A stretch of DNA of 64,000 nt, taken from assembly GCA_039654915.1 (NCBI GenBank), contig CM077600.1:68891992-68955991 (forward strand). The letters are read 5' to 3'. Made by a program: the position numbers and the translations under genes. This document shows positions 1 through 8,711 of this stretch, one piece after another (the stretch's first letter is position 1; every line of letters starts with the position of its first letter). The notes beneath the pieces were generated by a model. That model searched no databases. It worked only from the letters and a program-made list of their open reading frames with translations, and was not told the origin of the DNA. The DNA comes from Aquilaria yunnanensis. Lineage: Eukaryota > Streptophyta > Magnoliopsida > Malvales > Thymelaeaceae.

Positions 1-94
1 ATGATACACGTTCACTAAATTCAATCTTGGGCCCACATATTACTGTGAGTAGTATGCTAGATTGAATGACAAGTGATTGAAATGAGTACTCGAT
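1..94 (+). mobile_element. Ty1/copia family C fragment (3' noncoding part)
   Basis: This piece matches, in reverse complement, the noncoding region between pol and the 3' LTR of C1 (near 12000-12095) and C6 (near 53571-53655). It is therefore a plus-strand copia fragment. It stops abruptly where the G1 LTR begins at 95, so G1 probably inserted into a copia copy. The rest of that copy lies outside the window or is lost. Confidence 0.8.
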
Positions 95-1115
95 TGATGC
101 GAACCCCGATGATATAATGACCATGAAACGCGCCCAAGATGTTTTTCAAGCTCCACAAGACATCAAAGAGACTGGGTTTGAAGACCCCCACCCCTAATCA
201 ACCTGTGACTAGAAACGAGAAGTATAGAACTCCAAGAACACAAGCACACTTGTGCACCAAGGCAGTCCGCCAAGAACCAAAGAGAAAACCTCTCCAAAGA
301 GCAATATTATTTTGAAATTTTTCTGTATGTTTACACCCAGAATATGTGCCTTTATATAGGCCTAAACTAGGGTAAAAAACTTTGTAAAATTCGCAGCCTA
401 AGTCCCTTAGGAATCCTAGATACAAAGACATAGGAAATCCTAGTCAAATTAGGACTCTAACTCCTAGTTTGAACAAGTTCAATGAATGCAGCGTATGCCA
501 CTTGTCCAAAACTATTTAAAATTATTCCATAGCCTAAATAACTTCCTAAATAATGTATCTAAATAGGATTTGAACGAAAATAAACTATAAATACAAGATT
601 GGCCATGAAAACTCCAAAATAGTCTTCTTGGGTGATTCTGGCTTGTGTCTCCAACTTCAAGCTGAAATTCGAACTGGATGCAGCAATGATTTATCAAAAT
701 TCAAAGCATGAAAGTTGTATCTCTCTTTCTTAGCTTTGAAATGACACATGAACCACACAAAACGGACATCTAAAGCCAAAGATATACCCAAAATACTGCA
801 ACTGCTTCTGAACCAGTGATAACTCGTAAATCGCGACTTTGAAGCTAAATTGGACCTCCTTAACGTGCAAACTGGGTTTCATGGTCTTCATATGATTTTC
901 AGCTCCAGATGTTATCTTTCCAATGAATCAAGAATTACTCAATTCCAATCTGTTTAGCTCAAGATATGAATTTTCTACCAGAACATCGCCAATCTGTCAA
1001 CATCCGAGCTTGAAGTGCACTAGTGAGCTCCTTAGCCTTTTTCCATGTCAATGGTTCACTAGAAACCTTTAGTGGGTCCTTGCATTCCTTGGTTGTGCCT
1101 TCTTTGATCGTATCA
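95..1115 (-). repeat. G1 3' LTR (1021 bp)
   Basis: It reads TGATGCGAACC... to ...GATCGTATCA as written, which is the reverse complement of TGATACGATC...GGTTCGCATCA, so it has TG/CA ends. It contains the TATATAAAG promoter motif on the minus strand near 350-360. It is full length for the family and includes about 170 bp that the G2 LTRs lack. Confidence 0.93.
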
Positions 1116-3850
1116 GCTCCCCCCTCCTTAGAAGGATTCGTCCTCGAATCAAAACCTGCACTAGAAAAGGGAATTGAATCAATAACAATGAAATAATCAA
1201 CACATAAGCACTTACCTTTCACATAAGAACCAATAGCATGGAATGCTTGTGTATGGAGCTTTAATCTTGTGCAAAACCTGAACCAATATCCAAATGGAAT
1301 GATACCTCCTGGATCAAAGACAAAGCTTGAAACAATTAGCACAAAAAATCTGAATGTTTGCACAATTTCCATCTTCACTCTAGGCATCATTTTCATTGCC
1401 TTTACCATCTCAAAAACATTATTCTCACAACAAGTAAAAGTGTAGGAATAATTTACCTTAGGGATGCTGAATGCACTCAAAACAAATGGACCTAAACTCA
1501 CACAAGTGTTATGGTTATAAGAAACACAAGTTATGCATGTCAAGACAATAGTTTGCATAGGCCATTCAAATAAACAAGAATTGAACACAATGTGGCCTAA
1601 ACTAATAACAAAACAAGGATGCACAAATTCCACAAAAATCCTAAGCATTTTAAATGAAACAAGATTGGAATAGATAGGATTAAGTGAAACCAATTCAGTA
1701 GCAAACTTATTTTTGCATGTATATGCACAACAATGCATGAAATTTGTGAATAAAATGTGACACAAAACAAAGGACTCAACATACCTCCTTAAAAGGCTGA
1801 ATTTAAAACCAGAATTTTCACTCAAAATAAAAACTTTTAGGTTTGGACATAAAGCAAAAAGATCAAGACTCAAAAGTTTGTGTAATGCATGTGTCATGAC
1901 AAAAAAATACTTGCTGGAAATTAAAGATTGACACACAAAAATGGGCTGAACATGAATGAAAATCAAAGAAGAATGAAATGCATGGGTAACAACCAATTTA
2001 TGCATGCAAAATTCCAAAGAAGTAGATTTAACTTGAGACAAAACAAAACAATGTGACATGGATGCAAAGCAAACAAAATCAAAAACCAAAGACACCAAAA
2101 CAGATTTTTCTCTAAAGAAACTCATGGAATTCAAAAGATGATTTGACAAAACCAAAGAATTAAAAGGCTTAAAACCATATTTTGTCAAATCTTCATGCTT
2201 ACTTCCTTCTCTTAATCTAGTTTCATGAAAACCATTTGTCAAAATAACATTGCAAGCAAACACACATTGTTTGAGATTTTCATGCAAAAATACATCAAAT
2301 CTAGGTGTTAGGAAGAAATACATTACAGTGGTTGGACTTAGTCTCCAAGTATCTTCCTTTGGTGTAGGAACCACAAAATATTCATCTTTGCACTCAATGG
2401 CTTTGGTTGCAGTTGCATTAATATCATCCCCTTGAAACATAGGATAAGAAACAATGTCAGGCAAATTTTTGCATATGAAATCACTTGGACTTACCTCAAA
2501 TTGTTCCTTTTCAACCTCCTTCATTGGCTTGATGCATGGAACATGGCTTAGAATATTAGGAACACCAACTTCTTTAATGGGCAGCAACTCACTTGATTCT
2601 TGTAGCTTATCTCCACTTAAGTCCTGAAAAGAAGACAACACAACAGTAGAAGAAGACTCCATTATGTTAGATGAAAGTATGGCTTTTCTGTAGGTCTTTC
2701 TCTCTTCACTCGGCTTGGGTTCATTGCACTCTTGTCTTCTCTCAACTTCGCACTCAATTTCTTCTCTCGGGAACTCTCCACTCTTCTTCCCCTCATTTTC
2801 ACTCTTCTCACTTAATCTCTCGGTTGTTCTCTCGGCTTTCCCCTCATCACTCATGCCCTCAACTTTCCCCTCTTTTACTTTTCTCTCAACCTCACTTTGA
2901 AGTTTTCTTTGATCCTCCAAAACTTGTTGTGGTGAAAGAGGTATAAGTATGATTGACTTTTCTTGTTGCAGCCGAGACAAGTCTCCTTTTGTGGCGTCCA
3001 TGTTTGGCTTGGGCACTTCTCTCACATCTTTACTCCATGCTCCTCTCCATGTGGAAATTCCTCCTTGACACATCTTGGATGCCTTTGCTCTCTTGATGCT
3101 CCTCTCGGCCTTAATGGCATGATGAAGCAAATCCTCCATGTTGACATATGGCACCATCTCCACTTCGTTGGCAATCTCAAGATTGAGACCATTAATGAAT
3201 CTAGCAATGGTGGTCTCCTCATCCTCCATGATGTTGGCTTGGGTCAAGGTCCTCTCCAAGTCTTTATGGTAGTCCTCCACACTCCTTTGGCCTTGCACTA
3301 GCTTTTGAAGCTTTAAGCGTTGATCTCTATAGTAGGAGCTAGGCACAAATCTCCTCCTCATTAAGGCTTTAAGGGCTCTCCATGTATGTATGGGCTCCTC
3401 CTCATTCCTTCTCCTAGAAGTAACATCCTGATTCCACCATACAAGAGCATAATTAGTGAACTTTATGGTAGCCAATTTAACCTTCTCTTTCTCAGAGTAA
3501 TGATGGCAATCAAACAACATCTCAATCTTTTGTTCCCACTCCCAATATGCATCGGGATCACTCCTCCCTTGGAAGGATGGAATGGTAAACTTGATGGAGT
3601 TGAGATTGTTGTCCTCTCTTGTCTCACACCTCCTTAGAAACCCATGGTCATGCCAAACTCTTTCTTCCTCCTCGGGTTCTTCTCTCCTTGGTCCTCTCCT
3701 TGGTTGCAAGATGGGATTTGGTCTCCTTGGCAACCTCAAATCAATGTCCTCAATCCTCCCCACAAGTCTATTGAGAATTTCTTGAAATTCTCCCATGGTA
3801 GGCTCCTCATTGTGTCTCACTTCCATTCTCCTATCCTCTTGGCCCTCCAT
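959..3850 (-). CDS. G1 gag-derived long ORF (963 aa) with fossil RT
   Basis: I start at the ATG of MEGQEDRR; the frame is open 11 codons further upstream, but only to a GTG. Residues about 1-60 are charged. About 130-255 is a Retrotrans_gag-type core with YALVWWNQ and RRRFVPSSYYRDQ. About 300-400 is a Lys/Glu-rich linker that in G3 lies between protease and RT. A block with PKEDTWR and GFHETRLREG then aligns with the G3 RT but lacks catalytic residues. The Phe/Cys/Ser/Leu-rich remainder is unrecognised and ends in DSRTNPSKEGG, like the tail of plant gypsy pol. The last residues are read inside the 3' LTR. There is no CCHC knuckle, protease or integrase core. The frame is intact despite the G2 insertion upstream. 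Gag would form particles; the role of the C-terminal part is unknown. Confidence 0.7.
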   Translation of the reverse strand: MEGQEDRRMEVRHNEEPTMGEFQEILNRLVGRIEDIDLRLPRRPNPILQPRRGPRREEPEEEERVWHDHGFLRRCETREDNNLNSIKFTIPSFQGRSDPDAYWEWEQKIEMLFDCHHYSEKEKVKLATIKFTNYALVWWNQDVTSRRRNEEEPIHTWRALKALMRRRFVPSSYYRDQRLKLQKLVQGQRSVEDYHKDLERTLTQANIMEDEETTIARFINGLNLEIANEVEMVPYVNMEDLLHHAIKAERSIKRAKASKMCQGGISTWRGAWSKDVREVPKPNMDATKGDLSRLQQEKSIILIPLSPQQVLEDQRKLQSEVERKVKEGKVEGMSDEGKAERTTERLSEKSENEGKKSGEFPREEIECEVERRQECNEPKPSEERKTYRKAILSSNIMESSSTVVLSSFQDLSGDKLQESSELLPIKEVGVPNILSHVPCIKPMKEVEKEQFEVSPSDFICKNLPDIVSYPMFQGDDINATATKAIECKDEYFVVPTPKEDTWRLSPTTVMYFFLTPRFDVFLHENLKQCVFACNVILTNGFHETRLREGSKHEDLTKYGFKPFNSLVLSNHLLNSMSFFREKSVLVSLVFDFVCFASMSHCFVLSQVKSTSLEFCMHKLVVTHAFHSSLIFIHVQPIFVCQSLISSKYFFVMTHALHKLLSLDLFALCPNLKVFILSENSGFKFSLLRRYVESFVLCHILFTNFMHCCAYTCKNKFATELVSLNPIYSNLVSFKMLRIFVEFVHPCFVISLGHIVFNSCLFEWPMQTIVLTCITCVSYNHNTCVSLGPFVLSAFSIPKVNYSYTFTCCENNVFEMVKAMKMMPRVKMEIVQTFRFFVLIVSSFVFDPGGIIPFGYWFRFCTRLKLHTQAFHAIGSYVKGKCLCVDYFIVIDSIPFSSAGFDSRTNPSKEGGADTIKEGTTKECKDPLKVSSEPLTWKKAKELTSALQARMLTDWRCSGRKFIS
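1116..1129 (-). promoter_or_regulatory. G1 polypurine tract
   Basis: On the minus strand AAGGAGGGGGGAGC directly abuts the 3' LTR. This is the expected plus-strand primer for reverse transcription. The same tract occurs in G2, G4 and G6 (G5 has a near match). Confidence 0.85.
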
Positions 3851-4143
3851 ACTCCTGAAAATAATAAAGATCCTCACAAACACTCACCTCACGTGTTTCA
3901 CTCAAAAGATGAACACTCAAGCACTCAATTTGTTAGTGAGATATTGCTATTCAAAGAGTTCTCAAAAGTTCTAAGAAAACTATCCTCAAAGCACACAAGA
4001 AAACTTGAATTTTGAAGAACTATTTTGACTCCAAAAGAGGTGGGCTAAACAAGCTTTAAAAGACTCTAAGAAGCTCTTGCAATTGATGATCACAAGAACC
4101 ACACAGAAAGCTTTTTGGCTTAAAAACAATGGGATAGGTTTTG
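3851..4143 (-). other. G1 leader, part next to gag
   Basis: This is untranslated leader between the primer site and gag, collinear with 5630-5927 of G2 in reverse complement. It ends at the TTTTG target site of G2 and resumes at 9491. No ORF of its own is supported. Confidence 0.85.
4139..4143. repeat. Target-site duplication, left of G2
   Basis: TTTTG precedes the first TGATACG of G2 and is repeated after the 3' LTR at 9491-9495. Joining the flanks gives the uninterrupted leader seen near 38651-38670. Confidence 0.92.
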
Positions 4144-4162
4144 TGATACGATCAAAGAAAGC
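4144..4162 (+). repeat. 19-bp duplication at the 5' terminus of G2
   Basis: TGATACGATCAAAGAAAGC precedes the normal LTR start TGATACGATCAAAGAAGG. It is a second copy of the LTR tip plus AGC, the three bases normally next to the 3' LTR. The target duplication abuts the outer copy, so integration used the outer TG. The 3' LTR lacks it. Confidence 0.88.
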
Positions 4163-5011
4163 TGATACGATCAAAGAAGGCACAACTAAGGATGGGAGCT
4201 GCTGGAACATGGAAGGAATCATATGGAGATGATGGCCAAGCTTGGATGTTGACAGACTGGCGATATTCTGGTAGAAAAATCATATCTTGAGCTAAACAGA
4301 TCAGAATTGTGTAATTCTTGATTCATTGGAAAGCTAACATCTGGAGCTACAAATCATATGAAGACCGTGAAACCCAGTTTTCAAGTTAAGGAGGTCCAAT
4401 TTAGCTTCAAAGTCGCGATTTACGAGTGATCGCTGGTTCAGAAGAAGTTGCAGTATTTTGGTCATATCTTTGGATTCAGATGTCCGTTTTGCGTGGTTCA
4501 GGTGTCATTTCAAAGCTAAGAAAGTATTTTCGTTCAAATCCTATTTAGATACATTATTTAGGAAGTTATTTAGGCTATGGAATAGTTTTAAATCATTTTG
4601 GACAAGTGGCATACGCTGCATTCATTAAACTTGTTCAAACTAGGAATTAGAGTCCTAATTTGACTAGGATTTCCTATGTCTTTGTATCTAGGATTCCTAA
4701 GGGATTTAGGCTGTGAATTTTGCCCAGCTTTTAACCCTAGTTTAGGCCTATATAAAGGTACATATTCTGGATGTAAACATACAGATTATTGCCGAAATAA
4801 TATTGCTCTTTGGAGAGGTTTTCTCTTTGGTTCTTGGCGGACTGCCTTGGTGCACAAGTGTGCTTGTGTTCTTGGAGTTCTATACTTCTCGTTTCTAATC
4901 ACAGGTTGATTAGGGGTGGGGGTTTCAAATCCAGTCTCTTTGATGTCTTGTGGAGCTTGAAAAACATCTTGGGCGAGTTTCATGGTCGTTATACCATCGG
5001 GGTTCGCATCA
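4163..5011 (+). repeat. G2 5' LTR (849 bp)
   Basis: TG...CA ends, with a promoter at about 4749. It appears identical to 8642-9490. Compared with the 1.02-kb LTRs of G1 and G4-G6 it lacks about 171 bp of U3, between AAGCTAAGAAAG and TATTTTCGTTC near 4526. Confidence 0.95.
4749..4756 (+). promoter_or_regulatory. TATA box in G2 5' LTR
   Basis: TATATAAA lies in TTTAGGCCTATATAAAGG, conserved in most family G LTRs. Transcription would start some 30 bp downstream. In the G5 5' LTR the same site reads TATATGAAG. Confidence 0.7.
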
Positions 5012-5013
5012 GT

Positions 5014-5025
5014 TGGTATCAGAGC
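5014..5025 (+). promoter_or_regulatory. G2 primer-binding site (initiator Met tRNA)
   Basis: TGGTATCAGAGC lies two bases after the LTR end. It is the standard plant sequence complementary to the 3' end of initiator methionine tRNA, which primes minus-strand synthesis. Confidence 0.93.
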
Positions 5026-5927
5026 CACAAGTTCCATTGAAGGACATATCTTTGTGTTCTTGTTTCCCTTCGTTTTTCTTTCAATTCTGTCCAGTAATTT
5101 CATGCTTTAATTCTCTGTTTTAATCTGTTTTCTTCTTGTTTCAGGTCTATTCTTTTTATTCCATCCTTGTTCAAGTCCGAAAATCACAAAAACAACAAAA
5201 AAGAAGTCAATCCGTGTTGTCTAGTGTTCTCGGCTTCAATTCGTTTTTTCTTGTTCAGTTCTTATCTTTCTGTTTCGTGTCCAGCCCTATTAATCTCTCT
5301 TGTTTTCATTGTTTCCAGCATCCTAGAGTCAAGAAAACACCAAAAAAAGAAGGATCCAAGTTGAGGAAGTTTCGGTATCAAAAGTTGTTTCAAAATTGTG
5401 CAAGTTTCAATAGTTTCTTGTTTTGGCCAAATTGAAAACTGACTTTTTGTCTTTGGCAGCAAGGAGTTTCAAGGAGAACATTTGGTTAGCATCAAAACAG
5501 CAAGCAAAAAAAAAAAAAAAAAAGGAGGAAAAAAAAAAGGAAGGAAAAGAAAAGAAAAAGAAAGAGCAAAGAAAAGAAAAGAAAAGAGCTTGCAAAAAAA
5601 GAAGTTTTCTCAAAGTGTTGAAAGTTTTGCGCCCCAAAACCTATCCCATTGTTTTTAAGCCAAAAAGCTTTTTGTGTGGTTCTTGTGATCATCAATTGCA
5701 AGAGCTTCTTAGAGTCTTTTAAAGCTTGTTTAGCCCACCTCTTTTGGAGTCAAAATAGTTCTTCGAAAATTCAGGTTTTCTTGTGTGCTTTGAGGATAGT
5801 CTTCTTAGAACTTTTGAGAACTCTTTGAATAGCAATATCTCACTAACAAATTGAGTGTTTGAGTGTTCATCTTTGAGTGAAACACGTGAGGTGAGTGTTT
5901 GTGAGGATCTTTGTTATTTTCAGGAGT
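5026..5927 (+). other. G2 untranslated leader with A/G tract
   Basis: The leader is about 900 bp with no supported ORF. At 5506-5588 it holds an almost pure purine run that opens with 18 A residues and is followed by AAAGG and AAAAG repeats. The tract recurs in G1, G3 and G5 leaders. TTATTTTCAG just before the start ATG (5914-5923) resembles a splice acceptor. Confidence 0.75.
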
Positions 5928-8711
5928 ATGGAGGGCCAAGAGGATAGGAGGATGGAGGTGAGGAACAATGATGAGCCAACCATGAGAGAGCTTCAAGAAA
6001 CTCTCAATAGACTTGTTGGGAGGATTGAGGACATTGACTTGAGGTTGCCAAGGAGACCAAATCCCATCTTACAACCAAGGAGAGGTCCAAGGAGAGAAGA
6101 GCCCGAGGAGGAAGAAGGGCATTGGCATGACCATGGGCTTCCAAGGAGGGGGGAGCCAAGAGAAGATCATAACCTTAACTCCATCAACTTTACCATTCCA
6201 TCCTTCCAAGGGAGGAGTGATCCCGATGCATATTGGGAGTGGGAACAAAATATTGAGATGGTGTTTGATTGCCATCATTACTCCGAGAAAGAGAAGGTTA
6301 AATTGGCTACCATAAAGTTCACTAATTATGCTCTTGTATGGTGGAATCAGGATGTTACTTCTAGGAGAAGGAATGAGGAGGAGCCCATACATACATGGAG
6401 AGCCCTTAAAGCTTTAATGAGGAGGAGATTTGTGCCTAGCTCCTACTATAGAGATCAACGCTTAAAGCTTCAAAAGCTAGTGCAAGGCCAAAGGAGTGTG
6501 GAGGACTACCATAAAGACTTGGAGAGGACCTTGACCCGAGCCAACATCATGGAGGATGAGGAGACCACTATTGCTAGATTCATTAATGGTCTCAATCTTG
6601 AGATTGCCAACGAAGTGGAGATGGTGCCATATGTCAACATGGAGGATTTGCTTCATCATGCCATTAAGGTCGAGAGGAGCATCAAGAGAGCAAAGGCATC
6701 CAAGATGTGTCAAGGAGGAATTTCCTCATGGAGAGGAGCATGGAGTAAAGATGTGAGAGAAGTGCCCAAGCCAAACATGGAGGCCACAAAAGGAGACTTG
6801 TCTCGGCTGCAACAAGAAAAGTCAATCATGCTTGTTCCACTTTCACCACAACAACTTTTGGAGGATCAAAGAAAACTTCAAAGTGAGGTTGAGAGAAAAG
6901 TAAAAGAGGGGAAAGTTGAGGGCAAGAGTGATGAGGGGAAAGTTGAGAGAACAACTGAGAGATTAAGTGAGAAGAGTGAACATGAGGGGAAGAAGAGTGG
7001 AGAGTTCCCGAGAGAAGAAATTGAGTGCAAAGTTGAGAGAAGACAAGAGTGCAATGAACCCAAGCCGAGTGAAGAGAGAAAGACCTACAGAGAAGCCATA
7101 CTTTCATCTAACATAATGGAGTCTTCTTCTAGTGTTGTGTTGTCTTCTTTTCAGGAATTAAGTGGCGATGAACTACAAGAATCAAGTGAGTTGCTGCCCA
7201 TCCAAGAAGTTGGTGTTCCTAATATTCTAAGCCATGTCCCATGCATTAAAACAACAAAGGAGGTTGAGAAGAAACAATTTAAGGTAAGCCCAAGTGATTT
7301 CATATGCAAAAATTTGCCTAACATTGTTTCTTATCCTATGTTTCAAAGGGATGAAATTAATGCAACTCCAACCGAAGCCATTAAGTGCAAAGGTGAAAAT
7401 TTTGTGGTTCCTACACCAAAGGAAGATACTTGGAGACTAAGTCCAACTACTGTAATGTATTTCTTCCTAACACCTAGATTTGATGTGGTTTTGCATGAAA
7501 ATCTGAAACAATGTGTGTTTGCTTGCAATGTTATTTTGAAGAATGGTTTTCATGAAACTAGATTAAGAGAAGGAAGTAAGAATGAAACTTTGACAAAATA
7601 TGGTTTTAAAGCCTCTAATTCTCTGGTTTTGTCAAGTCATCTTTGGAATTGCTTGAGTTTCTCTAGAGGAAAATCTGTTTTGTTGTCTTTTGTTTCTGAA
7701 TTTGTTAGTTTTGCATCCATGTCACATTATTTTATTTTGTCTCAAGTTAAATCTACTTCTTTAGAATTTTGCATGCATAAATTGGTTGTTACCCATAAAT
7801 TTCATACTTCTTTGATTTTCATTCATGTTCAGCCCATTTTTGTGTGTCAATCTTTAATTTCCAGCAAGCATTTATTTAGCTTGACACATGCATTACACAT
7901 ACTTTTGAACATTAATCTTTTTGCTTTATGTCTGAACTTGAAAGTCTTTATTTTGAGTGAAAATTCTGGATTTAAATTCAGCCTTTTGAGGAGATATGTT
8001 GAGTCCTTTGTTTTGTGTCACATTCCATGCAAATTCACAAATTTCATGCATTGTGGTGCATATACATGTAAAAATAAGTTTTTTCTTGTTTCATTTAAAA
8101 TGCTTAGGATTTTTGTGAAATTCGTGCATCCTAGTTTTGTTATTAGTTTAGGCCGCATTGTGTTCAATTCTTGTTTATTTGAATGGCCTATGCAAACTAT
8201 TGTCTTGACATGCATAACTTGTGTGTTTCATAACTATAACACTTGTGTTAGTTTAGGTCCATTTGTTTTGAGTGCATACAGCATCCTTAAGGTAAATTAT
8301 TCCTACACTTTTACTTGTTGTGAGAGTAATGTTTTTGAGATGGCAAAGGCAATGAAAGTGTTGCCTAGAGTTAAGATGAAAATTGTGCAAACATTCAGAT
8401 TTTTTGTGCTAATTGTTTCTAACTTTGTCTTTGACCCTGGAGGTATCAAAATTATCATTGTGTTTGGATATTTGTTCAGGTTTTTTACAAGATTAAAGCT
8501 CCATACACAAGCATCCCATGCTATTGGTGCCTATGCGAAAGGTATGTGCTTATGTGTTGATCATTTCATTGTTATTGATTCAATTCCCTTTTCTAATGTA
8601 GGTTTTGATTCGAGGACGAATCCTTCTAAGGAGGGGGGAGCTGATACGATCAAAGAAGGCACAACTAAGGATGGGAGCTGCTGGAACATGGAAGGAATCA
8701 TATGGAGATGA
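5928..8711 (+). CDS. G2 gag-derived long ORF (927 aa) with fossil RT
   Basis: The start is the ATG of MEGQEDRR. Gag core is at residues about 131-254 (YALVWWNQ, SVEDYHKDLERTL, MVPYVNMEDLLHHA). The charged linker beginning SPQQLLEDQ is at about 306. A degraded RT block lies at about 497-549: PKEDTWR, PRFDVVLHENL and GFHETRLREG match PKEDGSWR, PRLDDMLDEL and GYHQIRMREG of G3 in order. The Asp of the G3 KIDLKSGYHQI motif and the YFDD box are absent. Residues about 550-890 are rich in Phe, Cys, Ser, Leu and His and unrecognised. FDSRTNPSKEGG at about 893-904 resembles a gypsy pol terminus, and the last 22 or so codons are in the LTR. There is no CCHC, protease or integrase. The frame is intact in the youngest copy, so the protein may be made. 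Confidence 0.78.
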   Translation: MEGQEDRRMEVRNNDEPTMRELQETLNRLVGRIEDIDLRLPRRPNPILQPRRGPRREEPEEEEGHWHDHGLPRRGEPREDHNLNSINFTIPSFQGRSDPDAYWEWEQNIEMVFDCHHYSEKEKVKLATIKFTNYALVWWNQDVTSRRRNEEEPIHTWRALKALMRRRFVPSSYYRDQRLKLQKLVQGQRSVEDYHKDLERTLTRANIMEDEETTIARFINGLNLEIANEVEMVPYVNMEDLLHHAIKVERSIKRAKASKMCQGGISSWRGAWSKDVREVPKPNMEATKGDLSRLQQEKSIMLVPLSPQQLLEDQRKLQSEVERKVKEGKVEGKSDEGKVERTTERLSEKSEHEGKKSGEFPREEIECKVERRQECNEPKPSEERKTYREAILSSNIMESSSSVVLSSFQELSGDELQESSELLPIQEVGVPNILSHVPCIKTTKEVEKKQFKVSPSDFICKNLPNIVSYPMFQRDEINATPTEAIKCKGENFVVPTPKEDTWRLSPTTVMYFFLTPRFDVVLHENLKQCVFACNVILKNGFHETRLREGSKNETLTKYGFKASNSLVLSSHLWNCLSFSRGKSVLLSFVSEFVSFASMSHYFILSQVKSTSLEFCMHKLVVTHKFHTSLIFIHVQPIFVCQSLISSKHLFSLTHALHILLNINLFALCLNLKVFILSENSGFKFSLLRRYVESFVLCHIPCKFTNFMHCGAYTCKNKFFLVSFKMLRIFVKFVHPSFVISLGRIVFNSCLFEWPMQTIVLTCITCVFHNYNTCVSLGPFVLSAYSILKVNYSYTFTCCESNVFEMAKAMKVLPRVKMKIVQTFRFFVLIVSNFVFDPGGIKIIIVFGYLFRFFTRLKLHTQASHAIGAYAKGMCLCVDHFIVIDSIPFSNVGFDSRTNPSKEGGADTIKEGTTKDGSCWNMEGIIWR
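8628..8641 (+). promoter_or_regulatory. G2 polypurine tract
   Basis: AAGGAGGGGGGAGC immediately precedes the 3' LTR at 8642. It is read in frame by the long ORF as part of SKEGGA. Confidence 0.88.

Noticed and set aside
2671..2946. 91- to 113-aa ORFs antisense to gypsy gag (2671-2946, 2963-3301, 6069-6392, 21182-21523)
   Set aside because: They are shadow frames of a conserved, charged gag coding strand with no independent motif.
4676..4909. 77-aa ORF (MSLYLGFLRDLGCEF...) present in nearly every family G LTR (198, 4676, 9155, 19205, 39380, 60453)
   Set aside because: It overlaps the TATA box and the presumed R/U5 region. Its repetition follows from LTR similarity, and some copies change freely at the C-terminal side. 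No start context or domain supports it as a gene.
5884..5927. Mini-intron with GTGAGT donor and TTATTTTCAG acceptor just before gag
   Set aside because: Only about 35 bp between the sites, too short for a plant intron. A longer leader intron with the same acceptor is possible but cannot be shown from sequence.
5895..5927. Upstream extension of the gypsy ORF (reads FVRIFVIFRS before MEGQ)
   Set aside because: It begins at GTG with no ATG; the first ATG is 5928. The extension is leader sequence that happens to be open.
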